Shown: positions 1-9,085 of the stretch, in pieces
Layout: each line of letters begins with the position of its first letter
Numbering within the stretch: the first letter of the stretch is position 1
NCBI RefSeq assembly: GCF_013344475.1
Contig: NZ_JABUOU010000003.1
Span: forward strand, 248,001-312,000
Direction of reading: 5' to 3'
Origin: Martelella limonii
GTDB taxonomy: Bacteria; Pseudomonadota; Alphaproteobacteria; Rhizobiales; Rhizobiaceae
Length of the DNA stretch: 64,000 nt
Program-made: the position numbers and the translations under genes
The notes under the pieces: generated by a model
Seen by the model: the letters and a program-made list of their open reading frames with translations, nothing else
The model's database searches: none
What the model was told of the DNA's origin: nothing

Positions 1-1
1 T

Positions 2-688
2 TTCGACGACGAGCTGAAATACCTCCAGCGCCGCATTTCCGAAATGGGCGGCATGGCGGAAGAAATGGTCTCGCAATCCGTCCAGGCCCTCGTCAACACC
101 GATACAGAGCTTGCCGAACGCGTGATCGCCAAGGATCTGGCGCTCGATGACGCCGAGCGCGAGGTCGGCGAAAAGGCGATCGTCATCATCGCGCGGCGCC
201 AGCCGGTTGCGGCGGACCTGCGCGAAATCATGGGCGCCATCCGCATCGCCGCCGATCTGGAACGCGTCGGCGACATGGCCAAGAACACCGCCAAACGCGT
301 GATCTCGGTGCAGGGCACCGGCGTGCCGCGCAAGCTTGCCCACGGCATCGAGCATCTGTCCGAGCTTGCGCTCTTGCAGCTCAAGGAAGTGCTCGACGCC
401 TACACCTCGCGCCAGGCCGACAAGGCCAACTCGATCCGCGAGCGCGACGAGGAGATCGACGCGATCTACACCTCGCTGTTTCGCGAGCTCTTGACCTACA
501 TGATGGAAGATCCGCGCAACATCACAACCTGCACGCATCTTCTGTTCTGCGCCAAGAACATCGAGCGCATCGGTGACCACGCAACCAATATCGCCGAGAT
601 GATCTACTACATCGCCACCGGCTCGCAGCCGCAGGGAGAGCGCCCGAAGGACGACATGTCGCCCTCGGTCGGCTCCGGCGAAGCCTGA
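2..688 (+). CDS. phoU: Phosphate transport system regulatory protein PhoU (5' end cut by window)
   Basis: PhoU is a cytoplasmic three-helix-bundle protein that links the Pst phosphate transporter to the PhoR/PhoB two-component system and damps the Pho response when phosphate is plentiful. The reading frame is open from base 2, and the first residues (FDDELKYLQRRISEMGG) already belong to the first PhoU helix, so the true start lies just upstream of the window. Two PhoU repeats are visible, each with an ER(V/I)GD metal-binding signature (ERVGDMAKN and ERIGDHATN). phoB follows 68 bases downstream in the same direction, which suggests the usual pst-phoU-phoB operon end. Confidence 0.96.
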   Translation, partial: FDDELKYLQRRISEMGGMAEEMVSQSVQALVNTDTELAERVIAKDLALDDAEREVGEKAIVIIARRQPVAADLREIMGAIRIAADLERVGDMAKNTAKRVISVQGTGVPRKLAHGIEHLSELALLQLKEVLDAYTSRQADKANSIRERDEEIDAIYTSLFRELLTYMMEDPRNITTCTHLLFCAKNIERIGDHATNIAEMIYYIATGSQPQGERPKDDMSPSVGSGEA

Positions 689-756
689 TCCTGAACGCCA
701 CAAGACAACGCAAGAATAAAACGCCAGAAAACAACGCCAGAAGACAGGGGCACCGC

Positions 757-1440
757 ATGGTTCCGAAAATCGCAGTTGTGGAAGATGAAGAAGCGCTGAG
801 CGTCCTGCTGCGCTACAATCTTGAATCGGAAGGCTATGAAGTCGAGACGATCGCACGCGGCGACGAAGCCGAGATCCGGCTGCAGGAGCGGGTGCCGGAC
901 CTTCTGCTCCTCGACTGGATGCTGCCGGGCGTTTCCGGCATCGAGCTTTGCCGCAGGCTCCGCATGCGGCCCGAGACCGAGCGCCTGCCGATCATCATGC
1001 TGACGGCGCGCGGCGAGGAAAGCGAGCGGGTGCGCGGCCTTGCGATCGGCGCCGACGACTATGTCGTCAAGCCGTTCTCGACGCCGGAACTGATGGCCCG
1101 CGTCAAGGCGATCCTGCGCCGGGCGCGCCCCGAAGTGCTCTCCAGCGTGCTGAAATGCGGCGATATCGAGCTTGACCGCGAGACCCACCGCGTCCACCGC
1201 AAGGCCAAGGAAGTCCGCCTCGGCCCGACCGAGTTCCGGTTGCTCGAATTCCTGATGACCTCTCCGGGCCGGGTGTTTTCCCGCTCCCAGCTTCTCGACG
1301 GCGTCTGGGGCCACGACATCTATGTCGATGAGCGCACCGTCGACGTCCATGTCGGCCGCCTGCGCAAGGCCCTCAACTTCTCGCAGATGCCGGACGTGAT
1401 CCGCACCGTGCGCGGCGCTGGCTATTCGATGGAAGTGTGA
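757..1440 (+). CDS. phoB: Phosphate regulon response regulator PhoB (OmpR family)
   Basis: A 227-residue response regulator with an N-terminal receiver domain (acidic VEDEE near residues 7-11, phospho-acceptor Asp in LLLLDWMLPG, conserved Lys in VVKPFS) and a C-terminal winged helix (VDVHVGRLRKAL, IRTVRGAGYSME). When phosphorylated by PhoR under phosphate limitation it activates Pho-box promoters. The length is that of the family, and an AGGGG motif lies at a normal distance before the ATG. It directly follows phoU and is probably co-transcribed with it. The PhoB assignment rests on both sequence type and context. Confidence 0.96.
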   Translation: MVPKIAVVEDEEALSVLLRYNLESEGYEVETIARGDEAEIRLQERVPDLLLLDWMLPGVSGIELCRRLRMRPETERLPIIMLTARGEESERVRGLAIGADDYVVKPFSTPELMARVKAILRRARPEVLSSVLKCGDIELDRETHRVHRKAKEVRLGPTEFRLLEFLMTSPGRVFSRSQLLDGVWGHDIYVDERTVDVHVGRLRKALNFSQMPDVIRTVRGAGYSMEV

Positions 1441-1466
1441 GAAGAACCGCCGGGTCGAGGTCGTCC

Positions 1467-1509
1467 CCTTCTCCCCTTGGGGAGAAGGTGGCCGAAGGCC
1501 GGATGAGGG
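1467..1509. repeat. Rhizobial palindromic intergenic repeat (RIME-like), copy 1
   Basis: A perfect 10-base inverted repeat (CCTTCTCCCC, 2-base loop, GGGGAGAAGG at 1467-1488) is followed by GGCCGAAGGCC and GGATGAGGG. This modular combination is typical of the short mosaic repeats scattered between rhizobial genes. It begins about 27 bases after the phoB stop and could also act as a weak terminator or mRNA-end stabiliser. The family name is from memory; the inverted repeats are seen directly. Confidence 0.7.
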
Positions 1510-1592
1510 CAAGCGGCATCGCCACGGCTGAAGCGCCTGCGGCGCAGGTCTTCAACTAAGAACTGACAACTTTATCTTCAGGCGCGGGGTCT

Positions 1593-1647
1593 CCCCTCAC
1601 CCGGCGCATGCGCGCCACCCTCTCCCCTCCGGGGCGAGGGTAAAGGG
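1593..1647. repeat. Related palindromic intergenic repeat, copy 2
   Basis: A second, diverged palindromic unit in the same phoB-pyrE gap. It has GGCGC-ATGC-GCGCC (1603-1616) followed by CCCTCTCCCC / GGGGCGAGGG arms at 1618-1640 with one mismatch. Its CCTCACCCGG and ACCCTCTCCCC modules match the theme of the copy at 1467-1509 in the opposite orientation. The rest of the 405-base gap (1648-1845) shows no gene and presumably carries the pyrE promoter. Confidence 0.6.
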
Positions 1648-1845
1648 CTGCGATGCCGACGCGTTTCGTTGGCCCCTCACTTTCGGAATCCTCGCACATT
1701 CCGCCCACCGTCATTGCGATACCGCATCGTTTCTTTATCCTCAGACCACCAAACCACTGTACTTTCCTGCGCCAGCAATTGATTTTTCCCTCCAGACAGG
1801 GCACGGACAAGCCACGAGTGGGGCCGCCAGACGAAAGGAACTGAG

Positions 1846-2541
1846 ATGACGAGAGCGAGTTTTTCCGAGCCGGCGGTGATGGCCGATCTGATGGCGCGGA
1901 TGCTGTGGGAAATCCAGGCGGTGCATTTTTCGCCCGACGAACCCTACAAGCTCTCTTCCGGTCTCGTCAGCCCTGTCTATATCGATTGCCGCCGTCTGAT
2001 CTCGTTTCCGCGCATCCGCGCCACGCTGATGGATTTTGCGGCCGCCAAGATCATGAGCGAAGCCGGTTTCGAGCAGTTCGACTGCGTGGCGGGCGGCGAG
2101 ACGGCGGGCATACCCTTCGCGGCTTTCCTCGCAGACCGGCTGGACCTACCGATGATCTATTGCCGCAAGAAGCCGAAGGGCTACGGCAAGAACGCCCAGA
2201 TCGAGGGCGATCTGCCGGAGGGCGCGCGGGTTCTGGTGATCGAGGATCTGACCACGGCAGGCGGCTCGATGTTCAACTTCATTCACGCGATCCGCGATGC
2301 CGGCGGCGTGGTGAAGCATGGCATGGCGCTGTTCTACTACGATATTTTCAGCCAGGCGGTGCAACGTTTCGAAAACGGCGGCGTTGAGCTTCATTACATC
2401 GCAACCTGGCAGAATGTGCTGTCGGTGGCGCGCGAGAAGAAGCTGTTCGATGAAAGGGCGCTCGATTCCGTTGCCGACTTCCTCGATCAGCCAATGGCCT
2501 GGTCGAAGGCCCGCGGCGGCGTCGACACACTGCCGGTCTGA
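1846..2541 (+). CDS. pyrE: Orotate phosphoribosyltransferase
   Basis: PyrE joins orotate and PRPP to give orotidine 5'-monophosphate, the fifth step of de novo pyrimidine synthesis in the cytoplasm. The PRPP-binding loop is visible as [14 protein letters not shown], and the orotate-site region [16 protein letters not shown] and catalytic-loop [16 protein letters not shown] are in order. At 231 residues it is the usual size of the alphaproteobacterial form. An AAGGA ribosome-binding site precedes the ATG. The next gene, a sugar kinase, starts 64 bases after the stop on the same strand. Confidence 0.95.
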   Translation: MTRASFSEPAVMADLMARMLWEIQAVHFSPDEPYKLSSGLVSPVYIDCRRLISFPRIRATLMDFAAAKIMSEAGFEQFDCVAGGETAGIPFAAFLADRLDLPMIYCRKKPKGYGKNAQIEGDLPEGARVLVIEDLTTAGGSMFNFIHAIRDAGGVVKHGMALFYYDIFSQAVQRFENGGVELHYIATWQNVLSVAREKKLFDERALDSVADFLDQPMAWSKARGGVDTLPV

Positions 2542-2605
2542 TTGAAAGGGCCGATCCAAGCCCTTGGGCCGGTCGAAAGCGAACACGGAATTTTGGGAGA
2601 GAATC

Positions 2606-3532
2606 ATGATCCTGTGCTGCGGCGAAGCCCTTATCGACATGCTGCCCCGCGAAACCACCAAAGGCGAAGCGGCGTTTTCACCCTATGCCGGCGGCGCTGT
2701 CTGCAACACCGCCGTGGCCCTTGCCCGCCTCGGCAGGCCAACCGGCTTCTTTTCCGGCCTGTCCTCCGATCTGATGGGCGACATCATTCGCGAGAAGCTC
2801 GACGCCTCGAAGGTCGATCATTCCTATGTGGCAACCTCGGACCGCCCGACCACGCTTGCCTTCGTCAAGCTGGTCAATGGCGCGGCAAGCTACGCCTTTT
2901 ATGACGAGAACACCGCCGGACGGATGATCACCGAGGCCGATCTGCCCACGATCGGCGATGATTGCAGCGCCATGCATTTCGGCGCGATCAGCCTGATCCC
3001 CGAGCCCTGCGGGGGAACCTACGAGGCGCTGTTGATGCGTGAGGCGGAGCGCCGGGTGATCTCGCTCGATCCGAACATCCGCACGAGCTTCATCACCGAT
3101 CCCGAAAAGCATCGCGCCCGTATCGAGCGCATGGCGGCGAAGTCCGATATCGTCAAATTCTCCGACGAGGATCTCGACTGGTTCGGCCTTGAAGGCTCGC
3201 TCGACGACCGCGCCCGGCACTGGATTGCCGAGGGCGCGAGCCTGGTTGTGATCACCTGCGGCGCGGACGGTGCGATCGGTTACACCGCAGAGCACAAGGT
3301 GGAGGTGCCGAGCGAGAAGGTCGAGGTGGTCGATACCGTCGGCGCCGGCGATACGTTCGACGCCGGCATTCTCGCCTCGCTCGACATGGCGGGGCTCCTC
3401 ACGAAGGAAAAGGTGAAAACGCTGTCGCCGGAAGCAATCCGCGATGCGCTGGCACTCGGCGCCAGGGCCGCCGCCGTCACCGTCTCCCGCGCCGGGGCCA
3501 ACCCGCCCTTCGCGCACGAAATCGGGCTTTAA
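2606..3532 (+). CDS. PfkB-family sugar kinase, probable fructokinase
   Basis: A ribokinase/PfkB-type kinase of 308 residues that phosphorylates a sugar, most likely fructose, with ATP. The N-terminal GEALIDMLP, the internal LDPNIR and the C-terminal signature DTVGAGDTFDAG (anion hole GAGD with the catalytic Asp) are all present. An upstream in-frame ATG at 2564 is possible, but the ATG at 2606 has a GGGAGAG site at the right distance and begins exactly at the family N terminus. It lies downstream of pyrE and ends at a hairpin shared with the convergent peptidase. The exact sugar cannot be read from sequence. Confidence 0.88.
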   Translation: MILCCGEALIDMLPRETTKGEAAFSPYAGGAVCNTAVALARLGRPTGFFSGLSSDLMGDIIREKLDASKVDHSYVATSDRPTTLAFVKLVNGAASYAFYDENTAGRMITEADLPTIGDDCSAMHFGAISLIPEPCGGTYEALLMREAERRVISLDPNIRTSFITDPEKHRARIERMAAKSDIVKFSDEDLDWFGLEGSLDDRARHWIAEGASLVVITCGADGAIGYTAEHKVEVPSEKVEVVDTVGAGDTFDAGILASLDMAGLLTKEKVKTLSPEAIRDALALGARAAAVTVSRAGANPPFAHEIGL

Positions 3533-3553
3533 GCCGCTTCGAACATTGATCTT

Positions 3554-3592
3554 GAACAGCCGGCCGGCCAAGGATGCGCAGGCCGGCTGTTC
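3554..3592. terminator. Hairpin between convergent kinase and peptidase genes
   Basis: A 12-base perfect inverted repeat (GAACAGCCGGCC at 3554-3565 and GGCCGGCTGTTC at 3581-3592) with a 15-base loop lies between two convergent stops. There is no long T run, so it is a probable bidirectional terminator or processing stem. Confidence 0.6.
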
Positions 3593-3619
3593 TCCTTGAA
3601 CCTGCCTGACGGGCGGGCT

Positions 3620-5680
3620 TCAGACCAGCCCCCGCCCCTTCAGCATGACTTCCGGACCGGGCATCCGGCCGCGGAAGGCCTGATAGGCGGCTTCCGGCGC
3701 GACCGAACCGCCCCTCGTCAGGATTTCGGACTTGAGACGCCCGGCGACGGCGGGATCGAACACGTCGCCCGTTTCCGAGAAGGCCTCGAAGGCATCGGCG
3801 TCGAGCACCTCCGACCACATGTAGGAATAATATCCTGCCGCATAGCCGTCGCCGGAGAAGATGTGCAGGAAATGCGGGATGGCGTGGCGCATGGCGATCG
3901 CCTTCGGCATGCCGATCCCGTTCAGCACGCCATCCTGAAACGCCACCGGGTCCCTCGGCGGGGTTTCGGTGGTGTGGAGACGCATGTCGACGATGGCGCA
4001 GGCCGTGTATTCCACCGTGGAAAAGGCCTGGCCGAAGGTCGCTGCCGCAAACACCTTGTCCATCAGCGCGTCCGGCATGGCTTCGCCGGTTTCGGCATGA
4101 AGCGCATAGGTCTTGAGCACCTCCCTCGTGGTCAGCCAGTGCTCGTTGAGCTGGGAGGGCAGTTCCACGAAATCGCGGTCGACGCCGGTGCCCGAGACCG
4201 AAGGATAGGTGACGTTTGACAGCATGCCGTGCAGCGCATGGCCGAATTCATGAAAGAGCGTGCGCGCATCATCGAGAGACAACAGCGCGGGCTTTCCGGC
4301 TGCGGGCTTGGCGAAATTGCAGACATTGATGACGATCGGAATCTCGCCCTCGGCACCATTCGGCAGCGTCAGCCGGTGCTGGCTCTGCAGCGCGTTCATC
4401 CACGCGCCCGACCGCTTGGAAGTGCGGTTGAAATAATCGCCGAGGAAGATCGCGATGACGGCGTCTTCGGCGTTGCGGATCTCGTAGACGCGCACATCCG
4501 GGTGATAGGCCTTGATGTCCGGCCTTGCCATCGCACGGATGCCGAACAGGCGCTCGGCGACGGAGAAGGAAGCCTCGATCATCTTTTCAAGCTGAAGATA
4601 AGGCTTCACCTCGCTTTCGGAGAAATCGAACGTCTGGGCCTTCAGCTTCTCGGCATAGTAGCGCCAGTCCCAGGCTTCGATATCGCCGTTGTAGCCTTCC
4701 TCCGCGGCAAGCGTGGCGAGTTTCGAGGCATCGTTTCCAGCAGCCTTCACGGCCTTGTCCCAGACATCCATCAGCAGCGCATCGACATTGGCGGCAGTCT
4801 TCGCCATGGTGTTATCGAGCTTCAGCGCGGCAAAATTGGCATAGCCGAGCAGCGCCGCCTTTTCGGCCCTGAGTTCGAGCGTCTCGCGCATCACCGGCCG
4901 GTTGTCATGCGCTTCGGAAAGCCCGCGCGCGGTCCAGGCCCTGAACGCCTTTTCGCGCAGGTCCCGCCGCGCCGACAGTGTCAGGAACGGCTCGACGATC
5001 GAGCGCGACAGGGTGACGGCATAGGCGCCCTCGCGGCCGCGCTCGGCGGCAGCACCCGCCATGGCGTCAACCAGGAAATCGGGAAGGCCCGCAAGATCGT
5101 CCCCCTCCGTCAGGAACATCGCCCATGCGCTCTCATCGGCAAGCACGTTCTGGCCGAATGCGGTTCCGAGCGCTGCAAGCCGCCCGTTGATCGCCGCAAG
5201 CCGCGCCTTGCCATCATCATCGAGCTCGGCGCCCGCCTTGATGAAGCCCTTCCAGTGGCGCTCGAGAACCCGCGCCTGTTCTTCGTTCAAGGCAAGCGTA
5301 TCGCGCTTCTGCCATAGCGCATCAACGCGGGCAAACAGCGCCGCATTGGCGCCGATGGCCGAATAATGGCTCGAAAGCTTGGGCGCGATGTCGCGTTCGA
5401 GCGCCTGGATTTCAGGATTGGTATCCGTGCCCGCCTTGGTGAAGAACACCGAACAGACCCGCGACAGCGCATCGCCCGAAATCTCAAGCGCATCGATGGT
5501 GTTGGCAAAATCCGACGCGGCGTCGTTTTCGGCGATCGCGGCGATCTCGCGATTGTGGTCGGCCATCGCCCATTCGAAGGCGGGCGCGAAATCGCTGTCG
5601 GCGATCCGGTCGAACTGCGGCAGGCCACAGGCGCCGTTCCAGTCGATCAGGGCTTCGTTGATTGTTGCGGCACGTGCCAT
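3620..5680 (-). CDS. M3-family zinc oligopeptidase (Dcp / oligopeptidase A type)
   Basis: A 686-residue cytoplasmic metallopeptidase of family M3 that degrades short peptides. The zinc site is complete: HEFGH at residues 477-481 plus the third ligand Glu at about 506 in DFVELPSQ. No signal peptide is visible. Length and motifs fit the peptidyl-dipeptidase Dcp / oligopeptidase A branch rather than PepF. The sequence alone does not say whether it is a dipeptidyl carboxypeptidase or an endopeptidase. A second M3 enzyme, PepF-like, lies at 33009-34850. It converges on the upstream kinase gene. Confidence 0.9.
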   Translation of the reverse strand: MARAATINEALIDWNGACGLPQFDRIADSDFAPAFEWAMADHNREIAAIAENDAASDFANTIDALEISGDALSRVCSVFFTKAGTDTNPEIQALERDIAPKLSSHYSAIGANAALFARVDALWQKRDTLALNEEQARVLERHWKGFIKAGAELDDDGKARLAAINGRLAALGTAFGQNVLADESAWAMFLTEGDDLAGLPDFLVDAMAGAAAERGREGAYAVTLSRSIVEPFLTLSARRDLREKAFRAWTARGLSEAHDNRPVMRETLELRAEKAALLGYANFAALKLDNTMAKTAANVDALLMDVWDKAVKAAGNDASKLATLAAEEGYNGDIEAWDWRYYAEKLKAQTFDFSESEVKPYLQLEKMIEASFSVAERLFGIRAMARPDIKAYHPDVRVYEIRNAEDAVIAIFLGDYFNRTSKRSGAWMNALQSQHRLTLPNGAEGEIPIVINVCNFAKPAAGKPALLSLDDARTLFHEFGHALHGMLSNVTYPSVSGTGVDRDFVELPSQLNEHWLTTREVLKTYALHAETGEAMPDALMDKVFAAATFGQAFSTVEYTACAIVDMRLHTTETPPRDPVAFQDGVLNGIGMPKAIAMRHAIPHFLHIFSGDGYAAGYYSYMWSEVLDADAFEAFSETGDVFDPAVAGRLKSEILTRGGSVAPEAAYQAFRGRMPGPEVMLKGRGLV

Positions 5681-5772
5681 GGCGATACTCCTTCACTGTC
5701 GGCGGTCCCTTCATCTTGTGTGCGCGATTGCGTCATTCAAGACAAGGGCTTGAAGGCAGCGGTAAAAAATAC

Positions 5773-5785
5773 TAAGCAAAGCTTA
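5773..5785. promoter_or_regulatory. Candidate MarR operator
   Basis: A perfect inverted repeat TAAGC-AAA-GCTTA sits about 18 bases before the start of the marR-type gene, in an AT-rich stretch that can hold its promoter. MarR regulators commonly bind short palindromes overlapping their own promoters, so this is a reasonable autoregulatory site. Confidence 0.5.
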
Positions 5786-5803
5786 TCATTTCAGGGATGA
5801 TCC

Positions 5804-6244
5804 ATGACCACCGAGATCAGCGCCGACCGGCTCGGCTTCCTGCTGAGCGATGTGACGCGGTTCTTCCGCGCGGCCTTCGAACGCGAGATCGCACGCGCGG
5901 GTCTCGGCATCACCGCCGGCGAGGCCCGCGCGCTGGTGCGCATCGCCGCCCGCAAGGGCGCGCGCCAAAGCGAGATCGCCGTCGAACTCGGGATCGAGCC
6001 GATGACGCTGTCGCGCTATGTCGACGGGCTGGAGCGCTCGGGCCTGGTCGCACGCCGCGCGGACCCGGACGACAGGCGCGCAAAATGCGTTGAAACCACC
6101 GATGCGGCGGATGCCGTGCTCGATCAGATCCGGGCGCTTTCCGACACGCTGATCGAACGCCTTGAAGCCGGGCTCGATGCCGCCGAAAAGGCAACGCTCA
6201 GAAAGGCGCTGAAAACCATGCGCGACAATTTTGCCAACCTTTGA
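5804..6244 (+). CDS. MarR-family transcriptional regulator
   Basis: A 146-residue winged-helix regulator. The central DNA-binding region (QSEIAVELGIEPMTLSRYVDGLERSGLVARRADPDDRRAK) shows the recognition helix and the DxRxx wing of the MarR family. The following MFS efflux gene starts just after the stop (ATG at 6285) or overlaps it (TTG at 6231), so the two probably form a regulator-pump pair in which the regulator represses the operon until a small aromatic or drug-like ligand binds. The candidate operator at 5773-5785 lies directly upstream. Confidence 0.9.
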   Translation: MTTEISADRLGFLLSDVTRFFRAAFEREIARAGLGITAGEARALVRIAARKGARQSEIAVELGIEPMTLSRYVDGLERSGLVARRADPDDRRAKCVETTDAADAVLDQIRALSDTLIERLEAGLDAAEKATLRKALKTMRDNFANL

Positions 6245-6284
6245 CAAGACCATCAGCGCGCCGGACCCGCTGCAGAAAACACCG

Positions 6285-7478
6285 ATGAGCGCGCGGCGCA
6301 CCAGCATGATCGGCGCAATGCTGACCATGCTCGGGCCGTTTTCGCTGTCGATCTACACGCCGGCCATGCCGGCCCTTGCCGAGGCCTTCGGCACCACCGA
6401 TGCGGCGATCAAGCTGTCGCTCTCGGCCTATTTCGGCGGATTTGCCTTTGCGATCCTCGTTGCCGGACCGATCTCGGATGCGTTCGGGCGGCGGCGCGCG
6501 GTTCTCGGCTTCCTGATGATCTATCTCGCAGGCAGCGTGCTTGCGACCTTTGCCACCGACGTCAACCTGCTGCTGCTCGGACGGCTGATCCAGGGGATCG
6601 GCGCCTCCGTCGGCATGTCCGTCGGCCGCGTCATCGTCCGGGACCAGTTCACAGGAGAGCCGGCAGCGCGGATCCTGAACCTAATCGGCATGATGCTCGC
6701 CACCGGACCCGCGATCGCGCCCACCTTCGGCGGCATCATCCTTGACCTTTTCGGGTGGCAGGCGACGTTCTACACCATGACCGCCTTCGGCCTGGTCGTC
6801 TGCGCCGCCGTCTTTCTGTCGATGGCGGAAACCGGAAAGCCCGACCGCCGCATGATCCATCCCGTGCCGCTGCTTGCCACCTATGGCCGGATCCTCACCA
6901 GCCAGCATTTTCTGGCTGCCTCACTGCTGATTGCAGCCTCTGCCGGCTCGATCTATGCGCTCGCCTCGATGCTGCCCTTCGTGCTGATCGACATTGCCGG
7001 CCTGACGCCTGCACAATTCGGTCTCGGCATGCTGGCGCAGACGGGCTCCTATTTCGTCGGCTCGAGCCTGTTCCGGCTCGGCATGCGATGGACGCAGTCG
7101 CGCATCCTGCTGCGCATCGGGGTGGGTTTCGTGGCGCTTGGCGCGCTCGCCATGCTGGTCTCGGTCGAGACCCTTGCCATCAGCTATCTTTCGATCATGG
7201 TGCCCGTCGGCACGATCGCCTTCGGCATGGCCTTCATCATGCCCTATGCGATCAACGCAGCCCTTCTGCCCTTCCCCGATATCGCGGGCTCCGCTTCGGC
7301 AATGATGGGCTTTCTGCAGATGGGCGCGGGCTTTCTCGGCGGCCTCGCAGCCGCCGCCCTCGGCGCCCCCGTCCTGGCGCTCACCGTGGTGGTGCCGGCC
7401 ATGGGGGTGATCGCGGTGCTGTCGTTTGTCTGGCTTGCAGCCTGCGAACGCCGCTCGATGACGAAAAGCGCTCTCTGA
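6285..7478 (+). CDS. MFS drug efflux transporter, Bcr/CflA type
   Basis: A 397-residue inner-membrane transporter of the major facilitator superfamily with about 12 hydrophobic segments. The loop 2-3 motif DAFGRRRAVLGF and the IYTPAMPALAEAF and RVIVRDQF segments fit the Bcr/CflA drug:H+ antiporter group. The ATG at 6285 places the first membrane helix at the usual position; a TTG at 6231, overlapping the marR stop, would add 18 residues. It is probably co-transcribed with and controlled by the MarR protein upstream. The substrate is not predictable. Confidence 0.85.
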   Translation: MSARRTSMIGAMLTMLGPFSLSIYTPAMPALAEAFGTTDAAIKLSLSAYFGGFAFAILVAGPISDAFGRRRAVLGFLMIYLAGSVLATFATDVNLLLLGRLIQGIGASVGMSVGRVIVRDQFTGEPAARILNLIGMMLATGPAIAPTFGGIILDLFGWQATFYTMTAFGLVVCAAVFLSMAETGKPDRRMIHPVPLLATYGRILTSQHFLAASLLIAASAGSIYALASMLPFVLIDIAGLTPAQFGLGMLAQTGSYFVGSSLFRLGMRWTQSRILLRIGVGFVALGALAMLVSVETLAISYLSIMVPVGTIAFGMAFIMPYAINAALLPFPDIAGSASAMMGFLQMGAGFLGGLAAAALGAPVLALTVVVPAMGVIAVLSFVWLAACERRSMTKSAL

Positions 7479-7503
7479 TCTCTGCATGGCCTGCGAAAAG
7501 CAA

Positions 7504-7528
7504 AAGGGCGGGTCCATAACCCGCCCTT
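7504..7528 (-). terminator. Rho-independent terminator of argG
   Basis: Arms AAGGGCGGG (7504-7512) and CCCGCCCTT (7520-7528) with a 7-base loop. Read on the minus strand, the stem is followed by TTTTGCTTTT, a proper T tract. It lies just beyond the argG stop, in the gap between the convergent MFS and argG genes. Confidence 0.8.
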
Positions 7529-7563
7529 GGCAAATCCGAGCCGGTGAACCGGCAGCGGAAGGA

Positions 7564-8784
7564 TCACATCCGGTCGCGTTTGGCGAGCGTCCTGAGGCGC
7601 AGCGAGTTGAGCTTGATGAAGCCTGCGGCGTCCTTCTGGTCGTAGGCGCCGTGGTCGTCTTCGAAGGTGACAAGGGCTTCGGAGTAGAGCGACTTGTCGC
7701 TCTCGCGGCCGATGACCATGACATTGCCCTTGTAGAGCTTCAGCGTCACTTCGCCCTCGACATGTTCCTGGCTCTTGTCGATCGCGGCCTGCAGCATCAT
7801 GCGCTCCGGCGAGAACCAGAAGCCGTAATAGATGAGCTCCGCATAGCGCGGCATCAGCTCGTCCTTGAGGTGTGCCGCACCGCGGTCGAGCGTGATGCTT
7901 TCAATCGCGCGGTGAGCAGTCAGCAGGATCGTACCGCCGGGGGTCTCGTAGACGCCGCGCGACTTCATCCCGACGAAGCGGTTTTCGACGAGGTCCAGAC
8001 GGCCGATGCCATTGTCGCGGCCATAGTCGTTGAGCTTGGCGAGGATCGTTGCCGGGCTCAGCCGCTCGCCATTGATCGAGACGGCATCGCCCTTTTCAAA
8101 GCCGACCTTGATGATGGTTGCCTTGTCGGGAGCGGCTTCCGGCGAAAGCGTGCGCATATGGACATATTCCGGGGCCTCGACCGCCGGGTCTTCCAGAACG
8201 CGGCCTTCCGAGGAGGAATGCAGCAGGTTGGCGTCGACCGAGAACGGGGCTTCGCCGCGCTTGTTCTTGGCGATCTGGATCTGGTGCTGTTCGGCGAAGG
8301 CCAGAAGCTCGGTCCGGCTCTTGAACGTCCAGTCGCGCCAGGGCGCGATGATCTTGATGTCGGGGTTCAGCGCATAGGCCGACATTTCGAAACGGACCTG
8401 GTCGTTGCCCTTGCCGGTCGCGCCATGGGCGATGGCATCGGCGCCGGTCTTTTCGGCGATCTCGATCAGGTGCTTGGAGATCAGCGGCCGGGCAATCGAG
8501 GTGCCGAGCAGGTAGACGCCTTCGTAGACGGCGTTGGCACGGAACATCGGGAACACGAAATCACGCACGAATTCCTCGCGCACATCCTCGATGAAGATCT
8601 CCTTCACGCCGGCCTGTTCCGCCTTCTGGCGCGCGGGTTCGAGCTCCTCGCCCTGGCCGAGATCGGCGGTGAAGGTCACGACTTCCGCGCCGAGTTCGGT
8701 CTGAAGCCATTTCAGGATGATCGAGGTGTCGAGCCCGCCGGAATAGGCGAGAACGACCTTCTTGACGTCTTTGTGCGTTGCCAT
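7564..8784 (-). CDS. argG: Argininosuccinate synthase
   Basis: ArgG condenses citrulline and aspartate with ATP to argininosuccinate, the penultimate step of arginine synthesis. The N-terminal ATP-binding P-loop AYSGGLDTS near residue 14, the [13 protein letters not shown] segment and the [20 protein letters not shown] region are intact. At 406 residues it has the normal length. It is monocistronic, with its own terminator downstream and a roughly 300-base non-coding region upstream. Confidence 0.97.
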   Translation of the reverse strand: MATHKDVKKVVLAYSGGLDTSIILKWLQTELGAEVVTFTADLGQGEELEPARQKAEQAGVKEIFIEDVREEFVRDFVFPMFRANAVYEGVYLLGTSIARPLISKHLIEIAEKTGADAIAHGATGKGNDQVRFEMSAYALNPDIKIIAPWRDWTFKSRTELLAFAEQHQIQIAKNKRGEAPFSVDANLLHSSSEGRVLEDPAVEAPEYVHMRTLSPEAAPDKATIIKVGFEKGDAVSINGERLSPATILAKLNDYGRDNGIGRLDLVENRFVGMKSRGVYETPGGTILLTAHRAIESITLDRGAAHLKDELMPRYAELIYYGFWFSPERMMLQAAIDKSQEHVEGEVTLKLYKGNVMVIGRESDKSLYSEALVTFEDDHGAYDQKDAAGFIKLNSLRLRTLAKRDRM

Positions 8785-9085
8785 TTGTTCAGTCCATTCG
8801 CATTGGGCTCGCGCGAGCCGGATTAATTTGGGTCACGTTTTAGCGGCTTTGCCGGGACACGCAAGAAAAACCATACAGACTGGCGGTTGGCCGGCGGTTG
8901 CCCGAAGGTTGGCCAGCGGCACGGAATTTGCGCATTGACAGCGGCTGTCTTTGTGAAAACAGTCGGCAGGGCGGGCCCGGTGTTCGAGGCGCCTGCAGAG
9001 TTTCGGCGAAAGCGGCCCAGGGTGGGAGAAATGTGCTTGCTTTCGTGCTGATGGTCGAATGAAAAAGATTGATGGGAGGCATCAC
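8785..9085. other. Intergenic region between argG and the SDR gene
   Basis: About 300 bases between divergent genes, presumably with promoters for both. I see no RNA gene, clear operator or believable small gene here. A GGGAGGC ribosome-binding site at about 9074-9080 belongs to the gene at 9086. Confidence 0.6.
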
